This document shows positions 52,495 through 60,210 of a stretch of DNA of 64,000 nt, in pieces. Every line of letters begins with the position of its first letter. Within the stretch, counting starts at the first letter, position 1. The position numbers and the translations under genes are program-made. Origin of the DNA: Erwinia sp. S63 (GTDB taxonomy: Bacteria; Pseudomonadota; Gammaproteobacteria; Enterobacterales; Enterobacteriaceae); NCBI RefSeq assembly GCF_016625195.1, contig NZ_JACVUP010000024.1, positions 1 to 64,000 on the forward strand, given 5' to 3'. The notes under the pieces are model-generated. The model was not told the DNA's origin and did no database searches. It was given only the letters and a program-made list of their open reading frames with translations.

Positions 52495-53844
52495 TTAGCG
52501 ATAAAAAGAGAGTTTCATCCCTGAAGGGGGTGAGACCAGCTTGTTGTCCCGCCATACAACATTGCCATTAACGAGGGTCATGACTACTTGCCCGCCGCTG
52601 AGCGCTCTGCCCTCGAAAGGGGACCAGCCGCATTTGTAGAGCAGCTCATCAGCCCGGACCTTTAGTGATGCCTGGGGATCAATTAACACCAGATCAGCCC
52701 AGTATCCTTCACGGATATAACCTCGGTCTTTAAGCTGGAAGCGTTCCGCAACGGCGTGACTGGTTTTAGAGACAACCTGCTCAGGAGTGAAAATGCCCCT
52801 GTGGCACAAATCAAAGAGCGCAGGTAAAGCATGCTGCACCAGAGGAACACCTGAAGGTGCAGAACTGTAGGGGTTGCTCTTCTCTTCTGGCAGATGCGGG
52901 GCGTGATCGGTGGCGATGATATCTATCACCCCCTCTTTCACAGCGTCCCAAAGTGCTTGTTGATGTGATGATTCTTTAACTGACGGGTTCGTTTTGAGCT
53001 TGTTGCCAAGAATTTCATAGTCATTCTGATTAAAGAAGAGATGGTGTACACAAGCCTCTGCCGTAATTGTCTTTTTCTTAAGATCGTGAAGAGTTGGGGC
53101 TGCTTCAAAAAGTTTAAGTTCATCAGCCGTGGAGATGTGCAGCACATGAAGGCGTGTACCATATTTCTTAGCCAGTGAAACCGCGAGCGAAGATGATTTC
53201 AGGCAAGCGGCAACCGAACGAATATGCGCATGCTCTTTCGCCGGAATATCTTCACCGTACTTGTCCCGCCATATCACTTCGTTGATTTTAATCAGTGGTG
53301 TGTCTTCACAATGGGTAGCCACAATACAGGGAGCATGTTGAAATATTTTGTCCAGTACCTGTTCATTATCCACCAGCATATTCCCGGTAGATGCCCCCAT
53401 AAATACTTTAACACCGCATGCCTCATCAGCTTTCAGGGCGCGTAATTCTTCGAGATTGTCATTGGTCGCGCCAAACCAAAAACTGTAGTTAGCATAAGAA
53501 TGTTGAGCCGCACGCTGAAACTTATCTTCTAATGCCTGCCGTGTTGTTGTGGGTGGTGAGACATTAGGCATTTCCATAAAACTGGTGATCCCCCCCGCCA
53601 CAGCGGCAGCAGATTCGGTAGCAATAGTTCCTTTGTGAGTCAGACCCGGCTCCCGGAAGTGCACTTGATCGTCAATCATGCCAGGGATAAGCCACAAACC
53701 TTTTGCATCAATAACATCGTAATTAGCATTTACCGAAATATCACTGGCGATACTTTCAATGCGCCCGTTCACAATAAGCACATCAGCGTATCTGGTCACA
53801 CCTTCATTAATGAGGGTGGCGTTTTTAATCAGCGTGTTATTCAC
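52495..53844 (-). CDS. pyrC: Dihydroorotase, class I, with altered metal motif
   Basis: 449 aa amidohydrolase closing carbamoyl-aspartate to dihydroorotate in pyrimidine synthesis. VKVFMGASTGNM carries the carbamylated lysine (K145), ATHCED and HVLHIST further ligands, IIATDHAPH the catalytic Asp. The usual D-x-H-x-H motif reads D58-D-Q60-V-H62: the first histidine is glutamine, a variant also typical of some Bacteroidetes-type dihydroorotases. E. coli housekeeping PyrC is the shorter class II type (about 348 aa), so this is a second, different enzyme. Member of the thrS operon, 80 bp after thrS. Confidence 0.92.
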   Translation of the reverse strand: MNNTLIKNATLINEGVTRYADVLIVNGRIESIASDISVNANYDVIDAKGLWLIPGMIDDQVHFREPGLTHKGTIATESAAAVAGGITSFMEMPNVSPPTTTRQALEDKFQRAAQHSYANYSFWFGATNDNLEELRALKADEACGVKVFMGASTGNMLVDNEQVLDKIFQHAPCIVATHCEDTPLIKINEVIWRDKYGEDIPAKEHAHIRSVAACLKSSSLAVSLAKKYGTRLHVLHISTADELKLFEAAPTLHDLKKKTITAEACVHHLFFNQNDYEILGNKLKTNPSVKESSHQQALWDAVKEGVIDIIATDHAPHLPEEKSNPYSSAPSGVPLVQHALPALFDLCHRGIFTPEQVVSKTSHAVAERFQLKDRGYIREGYWADLVLIDPQASLKVRADELLYKCGWSPFEGRALSGGQVVMTLVNGNVVWRDNKLVSPPSGMKLSFYR

Positions 53845-53897
53845 AGATAACCTTTAGAAGTCGGAAGCAGCATGACGACTGCCTGACCATTGATTAA

Positions 53898-53918
53898 AAG
53901 CCGGCAGATAGCCGGCTT
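53898..53918 (-). terminator. Terminator or attenuator after thrS
   Basis: On the minus strand AAGCCGGC and GCCGGCTT form an 8-bp GC-rich stem with a 5-base loop followed by TTTTAATC, a good intrinsic terminator. pyrC lies only 80 bp from thrS with no Zur-type box of its own, so partial read-through is likely. Confidence 0.7.
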
Positions 53919-53924
53919 AGAGCA

Positions 53925-55883
53925 TTAATGAGAAACGGATTCCTTAGAGGGAAGTTGGCAGCAGAGTGCCAACATTTCCGCAGCTTCATCCAGTAGAAGC
54001 GTGCCCATATTGCCACCGTTACGGTCACGAACAGTTGCGCGCTGATCCGCTTCCTCTTTGGCACCCACTATCAGCATAAATGGCACACGAGAAAGTGTCG
54101 CTTCGCGGATTTTTAAACCTATCTTCTCATTGCGCAGATCGCATTCGCAGCGAATACCCCGCTGACGCATACTGGCAGCGACTTGATGAGCATAATCGCT
54201 TTGCTGGCCAGACACTGTAATGACGACGACCTGAACGGGAGAAAGCCACGCCGGGAGTTTGCCTGCATAGTGCTCCAGCAGTATCCCTGTAAACCGTTCC
54301 AGAGAACCAAAAAGAGCACGATGCAACATGACGGGACGCTTTAAACAACCCTCTTCATCCACATAGCTCATTTCAAACCGTGCGGGCAGGTTCATATCAA
54401 CCTGTAATGTTCCGCACTGCCAGTCACGTCCAATAGCATCCCGTAATACGAACTCAAGTTTTGGTCCATAAAACGCACCCTCCCCTGGATTGACACTCCA
54501 CTCCAGGTTCTCAGCCATAAGGGATGCTTCGAGTGCGCCTTCGAGGCGATCCCACTCATCATCACTGCCGATACGCTTTTCCGGACGGGTGGAAAGTTTA
54601 ATGGCAACGTCCTGGAATCCACACTGATGGTAGATATTCAGCACCAGAGAGAGAATTTTGCGGCATTCAGCTTCGACTTGCTGATCGGTACAAAAAATAT
54701 GCGCATCATCCTGTGTAAAGTGGCGAACGCGGAGGAGGCCGTGCAATGAGCCTGAAGGCTCATAGCGATGCACTTTACCGAATTCAGACATGCGAATCGG
54801 CAGGTCACGGTAGCTTTTCATGCCATGATTGAACAAGGCAACAGCTCCGGGGCAGTTCATCGGCTTAAGAGCCAGGCTACGGCCATCTTCAGTCTGTATA
54901 GTGAACATGTTATCGCGGTAATTGTCCCAGTGGCCTGAGATCTCCCATAGCGTTCGATCCATGACATCCGGCGTATTGACCTCAACATACCCTGCCTCAT
55001 CATGCCGCAAACGCATGTAACGGATAAGTTGCTGGAATAATGTCCAGCCATGTGGGTGCCAGAAAACGGCTCCTGGTGCATTTTCCTGGAAATGGAAAAG
55101 ATCAAGGTCGCGCCCGAGTTTACGATGATCGCGCTGCTCAGCTACCGCCCGGCTCTCAAGCCATCCCAGCAACTGAGTTGAAGTCGCCCAGGTGGTAACG
55201 TGAATACGTTGTAACTGCTCCTTACTGGCGTCACCTCTCCAGTAAGCCCCTGCTACGCTCAATAATTTAAAATGCTTCAGGAAGCGCGTATTTGGTACGT
55301 GAGGTCCCGGAAATTCGTCAACATAATCCTGGTGGTGCCAGAGATGTACAAACGCGTCATCCGTTACCTGGTCAAGAGCGGAAACCTTATAAGGTTCATT
55401 CTGTGCTTCGAACCAGGCAATAGCTTCACTGCGTTTTACCTTCTCAGTCACTATTGCTGCTTCATGACTGATTAGCTGCAACATGCGTTGCTCAATACGA
55501 ACAAGATCCGCCGTGGTAAATGGGGTCTTGATTTGGAAGTCATAATGGTAACCATGCTCGTTAAGCACCACTTCAACCCTTCGAACATCGGGGTAAAGTT
55601 CTTTTACGGCCTGGCCTAGCACCAATGCACTGCTCAGGCGGATGATCTCAAGCGCCTCTTTATCGTGCAGGGTTATGATGTTGACCTGAGCATCTTCCGC
55701 AAGCGTTAAGCTTAAATCCACGGTATTGCCGTTCAGTTCCGCAGCGACTGCACTTTCTGACACCGTTTTTCCCAGGGTTTCAGTCACCTCGAAAAGCGTC
55801 TTTCCTTCTGCAAAATCCCTGCGTGAACCATCGGGTAAGGTTAATGAAATTGTTTTTGGGGAGGGATATAGGGCTTCCGACAT
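53925..55883 (-). CDS. thrS: Threonyl-tRNA synthetase, second copy
   Basis: About 652 aa, close to E. coli ThrRS (642). Order: TGS domain (residues 10-70, ISLTLPDGSRRDFAEGKTLFEV), editing domain with SAD motifs (HHQDYVDEFPGPHVPNTRFLKHFKLL), class II core (FWHPHGWTLF, ALKPMNCPGAVALFNHG, HRYEPSGSLHGLLRVRHFTQDDAHIFC, VMLHRALFGSLERF) and the anticodon domain. The Cys and two His that bind zinc in E. coli ThrRS are retained. The open frame starts at 55952, but its first 23 codons cover two palindromes; M24 (55883) has GGAAA upstream and is chosen. Same operon as pyrC, hemB and the amidase. Confidence 0.93.
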   Translation of the reverse strand: MSEALYPSPKTISLTLPDGSRRDFAEGKTLFEVTETLGKTVSESAVAAELNGNTVDLSLTLAEDAQVNIITLHDKEALEIIRLSSALVLGQAVKELYPDVRRVEVVLNEHGYHYDFQIKTPFTTADLVRIEQRMLQLISHEAAIVTEKVKRSEAIAWFEAQNEPYKVSALDQVTDDAFVHLWHHQDYVDEFPGPHVPNTRFLKHFKLLSVAGAYWRGDASKEQLQRIHVTTWATSTQLLGWLESRAVAEQRDHRKLGRDLDLFHFQENAPGAVFWHPHGWTLFQQLIRYMRLRHDEAGYVEVNTPDVMDRTLWEISGHWDNYRDNMFTIQTEDGRSLALKPMNCPGAVALFNHGMKSYRDLPIRMSEFGKVHRYEPSGSLHGLLRVRHFTQDDAHIFCTDQQVEAECRKILSLVLNIYHQCGFQDVAIKLSTRPEKRIGSDDEWDRLEGALEASLMAENLEWSVNPGEGAFYGPKLEFVLRDAIGRDWQCGTLQVDMNLPARFEMSYVDEEGCLKRPVMLHRALFGSLERFTGILLEHYAGKLPAWLSPVQVVVITVSGQQSDYAHQVAASMRQRGIRCECDLRNEKIGLKIREATLSRVPFMLIVGAKEEADQRATVRDRNGGNMGTLLLDEAAEMLALCCQLPSKESVSH

Positions 55884-55912
55884 AATAGTTTCCGGCATCG
55901 CTGATTTGTAAA

Positions 55913-55927
55913 TGCAATCACATTGCA
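55913..55927. promoter_or_regulatory. Zur-type box 2 before thrS (degenerate)
   Basis: TGCAAT-CAC-ATTGCA is a perfect 6-3-6 palindrome 30 bp before the chosen thrS start. It fits YGYWAY-NNN-RTWRCR but uses the GCAAT half-site instead of GTTAT. Confidence 0.55.
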
Positions 55928-55942
55928 ATAAGTGCAAAGAAA

Positions 55943-55967
55943 GATAACGCAACGATGTTGCATTATC
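55943..55967. promoter_or_regulatory. Zur-type box 1 before thrS (extended palindrome)
   Basis: A near-perfect 25-bp palindrome with ends GATAA/TTATC and core CGCAAC-GAT-GTTGCA (55948-55962). The right half GTTGCA is identical to the right half of the box at 60175-60189, whose left half is the canonical TGTTAT. So the same protein probably reads both. Confidence 0.6.
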
Positions 55968-56032
55968 AACTTTAAAAGTAGGTGTTCTTTGTTAATGAGC
56001 GACGACTCTTTAGAGCTTCATTAAAGGCAAGA

Positions 56033-56057
56033 AAGACCAGCCATAGCGGCTGGTCTT
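56033..56057 (-). terminator. Terminator of the folE2/carbonic anhydrase operon
   Basis: AAGACCAGCC and GGCTGGTCTT form a perfect 10-bp stem with a 5-base loop; on the minus strand it is followed by TCTTGCC and T-rich DNA, 7 bp after the carbonic anhydrase stop. Confidence 0.7.
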
Positions 56058-56064
56058 CATCTGT

Positions 56065-56625
56065 TTAAAACTCATTGCGCAATCGTTGATAGCCTTCAAC
56101 AAGCTGAACATTAGTTGAAGCGACCTCTTCTGAAAACTGAAGTGAGGCAGGATCCACCTGTAAGAAGCTGGTTAAATCACTGTCAGGCCCGACGCGTTCT
56201 GTAGAGGGTACGTAGGTGCTTTCTGGCAAAGTTACACCATCAACAACCGCGTTATAGCGAATGACGCAGCCAGCCTTGATATGACAGTTAAATAAAACGC
56301 TGTTAAAGCCGATAAATACGCGGTCATCTACCTTACACGGGCCGTGAACAATGGCGCGATGTGCAATAGAGCTTCCCCGTCCAATGGTTACCGCAGCACC
56401 ACCTTTTGAGTGGATTACCACCCCATCCTGAATATTTGAGTGCGAACCGATGATAATAGGTTCCATTTCTCCATCAGCATTCACCTCATCTGCACGAATC
56501 ACCGCATAAGGGCCCACATACACATAGTCTTCAATGATGACGCGGCCACAAATAACCGCCGTGGGATCAATAAATGCTTTCGTTGAAACCTCAGGTGAAT
56601 GACCGGTGGGATTTTTACGCAACAT
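56065..56625 (-). CDS. Gamma-class carbonic anhydrase (left-handed beta-helix)
   Basis: 186 aa. Hexapeptide repeats (VICGRVIIEDYVYVGPYAVIRAD...) build the trimeric beta-helix. H72 (VVIHSKGG), H89 (SIAHRA) and H94 (IVHGP) are the three metal-binding histidines of Cam-type enzymes, and E in the acidic loop NADGEMEP may replace the proton-shuttle region. Interconverts CO2 and bicarbonate. Gamma enzymes can use iron or cobalt, so it may replace zinc beta-carbonic anhydrase when zinc is scarce. It overlaps folE2 by 11 bp. Confidence 0.9.
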   Translation of the reverse strand: MLRKNPTGHSPEVSTKAFIDPTAVICGRVIIEDYVYVGPYAVIRADEVNADGEMEPIIIGSHSNIQDGVVIHSKGGAAVTIGRGSSIAHRAIVHGPCKVDDRVFIGFNSVLFNCHIKAGCVIRYNAVVDGVTLPESTYVPSTERVGPDSDLTSFLQVDPASLQFSEEVASTNVQLVEGYQRLRNEF

Positions 56626-57544
56626 GATTTTTTTCCTTCCAACTTACTTTAGCGACAGCATTATGAGCATGCAGGCTTTCCTGATGCTCTATTCGAATAT
56701 CAAATGCACAGAATGCTTTTTCGTTCTCTAGACACCGATAAAGAAGACGTGCCGCATCTTCACAAAACATCAAATTCTGACCACAGGCGAGAGCAAACGC
56801 CTGTTCATCGCTTCTCTTCACGACGGTTTGTACCGCTGTACCCAAAGCCATCTCACACAATTCAATGACATATCGCAGGGGGAATGTCGGACTGTCAGGT
56901 TTTAACTCCACATCGACCCATGCCCAGCTTCGCTGAGCGTGTGGTGTGGCAGGCAGACCTTGCTTACCTAACCACTCAACAACTTCTTCAAGCGGTAAGC
57001 GATCAATCCGTTGCCCAAATTGTTTACGAAATTCCAACTGAGCAACCTGCCGGCTTAAAGCGGCAGAATTTGGACAGGTGGAAGCATATGGAATGCCGAC
57101 TTTCATTCGGATAGCATTGGATTGCCCCGCCATAGCTGATATGTGTATGGGGTAGGCTTTCCAGCCATAGTGATTCGAGTTGAGTGACTTGCGTGACAGC
57201 AGTAGTTCACTGGTTATTGCCAAACTTGTATGGCTGCTTTGTCCATCATGAGAAGCCAGAAAAGCATTCAAAACTTCACGGATCTTGGGCGGGGTAACCT
57301 CTCCTTCAGTCAAACTATCCAGCAACATATACAACCGCGACATATGGATCCCTTTTGCCGCCTTTTCATTGTTAAGCAGGTTAATACCCGCATCAACTTT
57401 GGCACTGACCTGCCGCCCCTCAAATTCAAGTGGCAGATCGATTTGCTCCATACCTACCCAATCCAGAGCAATCCCCTGCAGCTCTGTTGAGGAAGATTGG
57501 ATATCTGCCATTGTATTTGGGCAGATAGAAGGCGTTGCGGTCAT
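56615..57544 (-). CDS. folE2: GTP cyclohydrolase FolE2 (type IB)
   Basis: 309 aa. GMEQIDLPLEFEG, VDAGINLLNNEKAAKGIHMSRLYMLL, RKSLNSNHYGWKAYPIHI, VGIPYASTCPNSAALSRQ (with the catalytic Cys) and WVDVELKPDSPTFPLRYVIELCEMALGT are the COG1469 blocks. It makes dihydroneopterin triphosphate from GTP for folate, as a metal-flexible replacement of zinc FolE, and is the best known Zur-controlled backup enzyme. M12 is an alternative start. The Zur-type box at 57936 is about 390 bp upstream, with a doubtful small ORF between. Confidence 0.93.
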   Translation of the reverse strand: MTATPSICPNTMADIQSSSTELQGIALDWVGMEQIDLPLEFEGRQVSAKVDAGINLLNNEKAAKGIHMSRLYMLLDSLTEGEVTPPKIREVLNAFLASHDGQSSHTSLAITSELLLSRKSLNSNHYGWKAYPIHISAMAGQSNAIRMKVGIPYASTCPNSAALSRQVAQLEFRKQFGQRIDRLPLEEVVEWLGKQGLPATPHAQRSWAWVDVELKPDSPTFPLRYVIELCEMALGTAVQTVVKRSDEQAFALACGQNLMFCEDAARLLYRCLENEKAFCAFDIRIEHQESLHAHNAVAKVSWKEKNHVA

Positions 57545-57593
57545 AAGCTATTCCTTAAAATTGTGTCGTTCAGTACATGAGAACAGAAAGCTG

Positions 57594-57800
57594 TTAATGT
57601 CTTTTGGGGTATCGCTTATCCACATTTTTGTGTTTGAGTAGCTGTAATTCAGCATCAAGCTTCGGTAATAACCGACTTTCACTATTAATCTGACGAAACA
57701 GCAAACGTAGTTTTTCTTCACGTATCTCTTTGTCAGTTTCATCGCCATTAAGATTACAGCGCTCGGGCACACTCCACGGAAAGTCAAGGTGATCAATCAT
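57594..57800 (-). CDS. Small ORF between Zur-type box and folE2, possibly a broken gene
   Basis: 68 codons with a helix-rich charged sequence (ETDKEIREEKLRLLFRQINSESRLLPKLDAELQLLKHKN). No ribosome site. Upstream on the same strand an ATG at 57909, 27 bp from the Zur-type box, opens MVEPSASKQKRVLVMSAKD and stops; in the next frame RLDDNSISSNGYRTMSATK follows and stops just where this ORF starts. The three pieces together look like one ~105-residue gene broken by two frameshifts, but I do not recognise the family. Coding status is uncertain. Confidence 0.35.
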   Translation of the reverse strand: MIDHLDFPWSVPERCNLNGDETDKEIREEKLRLLFRQINSESRLLPKLDAELQLLKHKNVDKRYPKRH

Positions 57801-57935
57801 TTTGTTGCGCTCATGGTGCGATAGCCGTTCGAAGAAATAGAATTGTCATCTAGTCTTTTGCCGACATCACCAGAACTCTTTTCTGCTTTGATGCTGAAGG
57901 TTCAACCATGTCAGAATCTCTTAATTTTAATATTA

Positions 57936-57950
57936 TGTTATATCATAACA
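57936..57950. promoter_or_regulatory. Zur box before the folE2 operon
   Basis: TGTTAT-ATC-ATAACA is a perfect palindrome in both half-sites and differs from the consensus TGTTATANTATAACA at one position (17-mer ATGTTATATCATAACAT, 57935-57951). The strongest of the seven sites in the window. It sits between the divergent folE2 and Fur-family transcription units. Confidence 0.85.
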
Positions 57951-58156
57951 TTTACACTCAAATAATTTTCTGCTTAACCGGATAGCTTGCCGATGATTAA
58001 GCTCTCACATTTTGATACCGACTTAGGGCCGACTTCGTGGTGGCAACCACGCATCGCTATCTGCAGTCAACTAAACCTGTCCTAAACATGCCCCCGACAA
58101 ATCACTTATCCTGCTGGTATACTGCTCTTGAACAACTGCAAGCACACTGGACTTAA

Positions 58157-58171
58157 CGCAATTAGATTGCG
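58157..58171. promoter_or_regulatory. Degenerate Zur-type box before the Fur-family gene
   Basis: CGCAAT-TAG-ATTGCG is a perfect 6-3-6 palindrome 54 bp before the Fur-family start. It overlaps AT-rich DNA (GATAATATAA) that may be its -10 region. Same GCAAT half-site class as the thrS sites. Confidence 0.5.
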
Positions 58172-58225
58172 ATAATATAATCTATCTCATAAAACACAAC
58201 TGTATTGCACTAAAGAGGTGCCTGA

Positions 58226-58678
58226 ATGGATAAAATTCCTGCACATGAGCAAAAATGGCGTGAGCTATTGCGATCGCATGGCCTGCGGGTGACCTCTGCA
58301 ATGCTGGCGACACTGGCCTGCCTTGAGCAGAGCAGTGATGCATTGAGTCGTGAAGAGTTATTTCTGAAGCTCGGGGATAACTCCCCTGATCGTGTCACCC
58401 TTTACCGGATTCTGGAAAGGTTGATGCAGATAGATGTGGTTCAGCGTTTTACAGATTCTGCGCGCACTCATCATTTTTCGTTAAAACAAACAAGCTCAAT
58501 GGGTAGCTTTGAATGCGATCAATGTCGCCATGTTATTCCCATTGAAAATGATCCCGTTCTCTCAGCTGCCATGCAGTTGGTGAAAGCTCGCCTGTCCGAA
58601 CAGGGAATGGCAGAGCGTGAAGTGACACTGGCAAGCTTTGGCATTTGTTCGGACTGCAATCAAACTCCTCACTCTTAA
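58226..58678 (+). CDS. Fur-family regulator, Zur-like
   Basis: 150 aa. Winged helix LRSHGLRVTSAMLATLACL, SREELFLKL, DRVTLYRILERL (residues 18-69), then a dimerisation domain with H82-H83, C97-x2-C100 and C141-x2-C144, the four cysteines of the structural zinc site of Fur and Zur. GAGGTG precedes the ATG. Placed in the zinc-starvation cluster with a Zur-type palindrome at its own promoter, so it probably represses these genes when zinc is bound, or tunes the chromosomal Zur. Which metal it senses cannot be told from sequence alone. Confidence 0.88.
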   Translation: MDKIPAHEQKWRELLRSHGLRVTSAMLATLACLEQSSDALSREELFLKLGDNSPDRVTLYRILERLMQIDVVQRFTDSARTHHFSLKQTSSMGSFECDQCRHVIPIENDPVLSAAMQLVKARLSEQGMAEREVTLASFGICSDCNQTPHS

Positions 58679-58700
58679 TCTTCTACTCTCTTTTTCTTAG

Positions 58701-58725
58701 CCGTGCTCTGCCTGAACACGGTTTT
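58701..58725 (+). terminator. Terminator-like hairpin between the Fur-family gene and cysS
   Basis: CCGTG and CACGG form a stem, extended by TC/GA, followed directly by TTTTT. cysS starts 18 bp later, so it may attenuate rather than fully separate the genes. Confidence 0.6.
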
Positions 58726-58742
58726 TCATCTATGGAAACAAG

Positions 58743-60134
58743 GTGCGTCAATTGATTAAACTTACCAACACTTATGGAGGGCTAAAACAGCCTTTCACCC
58801 CTATCCGCAAGGAGCAGATTGGCATTTACGTTTGTGGCGTTACCGTCTATGACTTATGCCATCTGGGACATGGGCGCACATTTGTCGCCTTCGACACCAT
58901 TGTGCGTTACTTACGTTATTCAGGTTTTAATGTTAAATTTGTCCGTAATATCACCGATATTGACGATAAAATCATCATGCGTGCAAATCAGACAGGTGAA
59001 CCCTGGCAGCAACTTGTCACGCGTATGACCTCTGAAATGCATCAGGATTTTTCGGCGCTTAATATTTTGCCACCTGATGTTGAGCCAAAACCCACCGATC
59101 ACATTCCACAAATTATTAACCTGATTGAGCGGTTAATCGATCGCGGTCATGCCTACGTGACGAATGAACAGGACGTGATGTTCTTAACAGCCTCGGCGAA
59201 AGACTATGGCAAATTGTCCGGACAAAATCTTGAAAATCTAAAATCTGGGGCACGTATTAAAGTTAATCAGCAGAAGCGCAGCCCTCTCGACTTTGTGTTG
59301 TGGAAAGCAGCTAAACCGGGTGAGCCCTCCTGGCCTTCACCTTGGGGAGCAGGGCGCCCCGGATGGCATATTGAATGTTCAGCCATGAACAGTTATCACC
59401 TTGGGAATCATTTTGATATACATGGGGGAGGTTCCGACCTCATTTTCCCACATCATGAAAATGAGATAGCTCAGTCCACCAGCGCTCACGATGGTCCTTA
59501 TGTAAATTACTGGCTACACACTGGCATGGTGACTGTTGACCAGGAAAAGATGTCGAAGTCTCTTAATAACTTCCTGACTCTGAGAGAGATGCTTAAGGTC
59601 TACAATGGTGAAGTACTGCGTCTCTTCTATATCTCTGGTCATTACCGCAAACCCCTGAATTTTACTCAGGGAAATGTCGACTCTGCGCGGTCAGCCCTCA
59701 CCCGCCTTTACTCTGTATGTCGTTTAGCCAATGGAGTAGAAAGCCAGGATCACGATGAGTGGGTGGATCGTTTTCAGCATGCAATGAATGATGACTTTAA
59801 TACACCAAAAGCATTAGCGGTGATGTTTGACCTGGCCAGAATTGCCAACCAAAAAATGGCAGAGGAGCCGGAAGAAGCTGCGGCTTTAGCTACAACCCTC
59901 AGATCTCTGGGGCAGGTACTCGGGTTGCTTTATCAGGATCCTGAGCGCTATCTACAATCAAATCCTATCTTGGATCAGCTGCAACTGGACCATATTGCTG
60001 ACCAGGTGAAGGAACGCGAACTTGCCCGTAGCAACAAGGAATGGGAGCGTGCTGATATTATTCGAGCCTGGCTTGAAGAGCATGGCGTCGAGCTTGAAGA
60101 TAAAGACGGTAAAACCCACTGGAAGGTGAAGTAA
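58743..60134 (+). CDS. cysS: Cysteinyl-tRNA synthetase, second copy
   Basis: 463 aa, close to E. coli CysRS (461). GTG start with GGAAAC upstream. HIGH motif H40-LGH, KMSKS in EKMSKSLN, and zinc ligands C31 (YVCGVTVYD), Cys in WHIECSAM and HHENE are retained. Charges tRNA-Cys. Zinc in CysRS recognises the thiol, so this copy probably still needs metal but may bind it differently; backup CysRS genes are known Zur-regulon members. Fur-family gene 64 bp upstream. Confidence 0.93.
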   Translation: MRQLIKLTNTYGGLKQPFTPIRKEQIGIYVCGVTVYDLCHLGHGRTFVAFDTIVRYLRYSGFNVKFVRNITDIDDKIIMRANQTGEPWQQLVTRMTSEMHQDFSALNILPPDVEPKPTDHIPQIINLIERLIDRGHAYVTNEQDVMFLTASAKDYGKLSGQNLENLKSGARIKVNQQKRSPLDFVLWKAAKPGEPSWPSPWGAGRPGWHIECSAMNSYHLGNHFDIHGGGSDLIFPHHENEIAQSTSAHDGPYVNYWLHTGMVTVDQEKMSKSLNNFLTLREMLKVYNGEVLRLFYISGHYRKPLNFTQGNVDSARSALTRLYSVCRLANGVESQDHDEWVDRFQHAMNDDFNTPKALAVMFDLARIANQKMAEEPEEAAALATTLRSLGQVLGLLYQDPERYLQSNPILDQLQLDHIADQVKERELARSNKEWERADIIRAWLEEHGVELEDKDGKTHWKVK

Positions 60135-60174
60135 CATCTCGTAAACAGGAACTACTCGCAATCCCTTTATGTTA

Positions 60175-60189
60175 TGTTATAACGTTGCA
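60175..60189. promoter_or_regulatory. Zur-type box before the FAD oxidoreductase/FeoB-like unit
   Basis: TGTTAT-AAC-GTTGCA: a canonical left half-site and a GTTGCA right half-site. It is 21 bp before the ATG at 60211. Its mixed structure links the canonical and GCAAT-type boxes of the region. Confidence 0.7.
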
Positions 60190-60210
60190 TTTTATGTGCA
60201 GGATAAAGTT

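Noticed and set aside
53830..53855. TGTTAT...ATAACC near the pyrC start as a Zur box
   Set aside because: Half-sites are 6 bp apart instead of 3, and the sequence overlaps the first pyrC codons. pyrC is more likely read from the thrS promoter.
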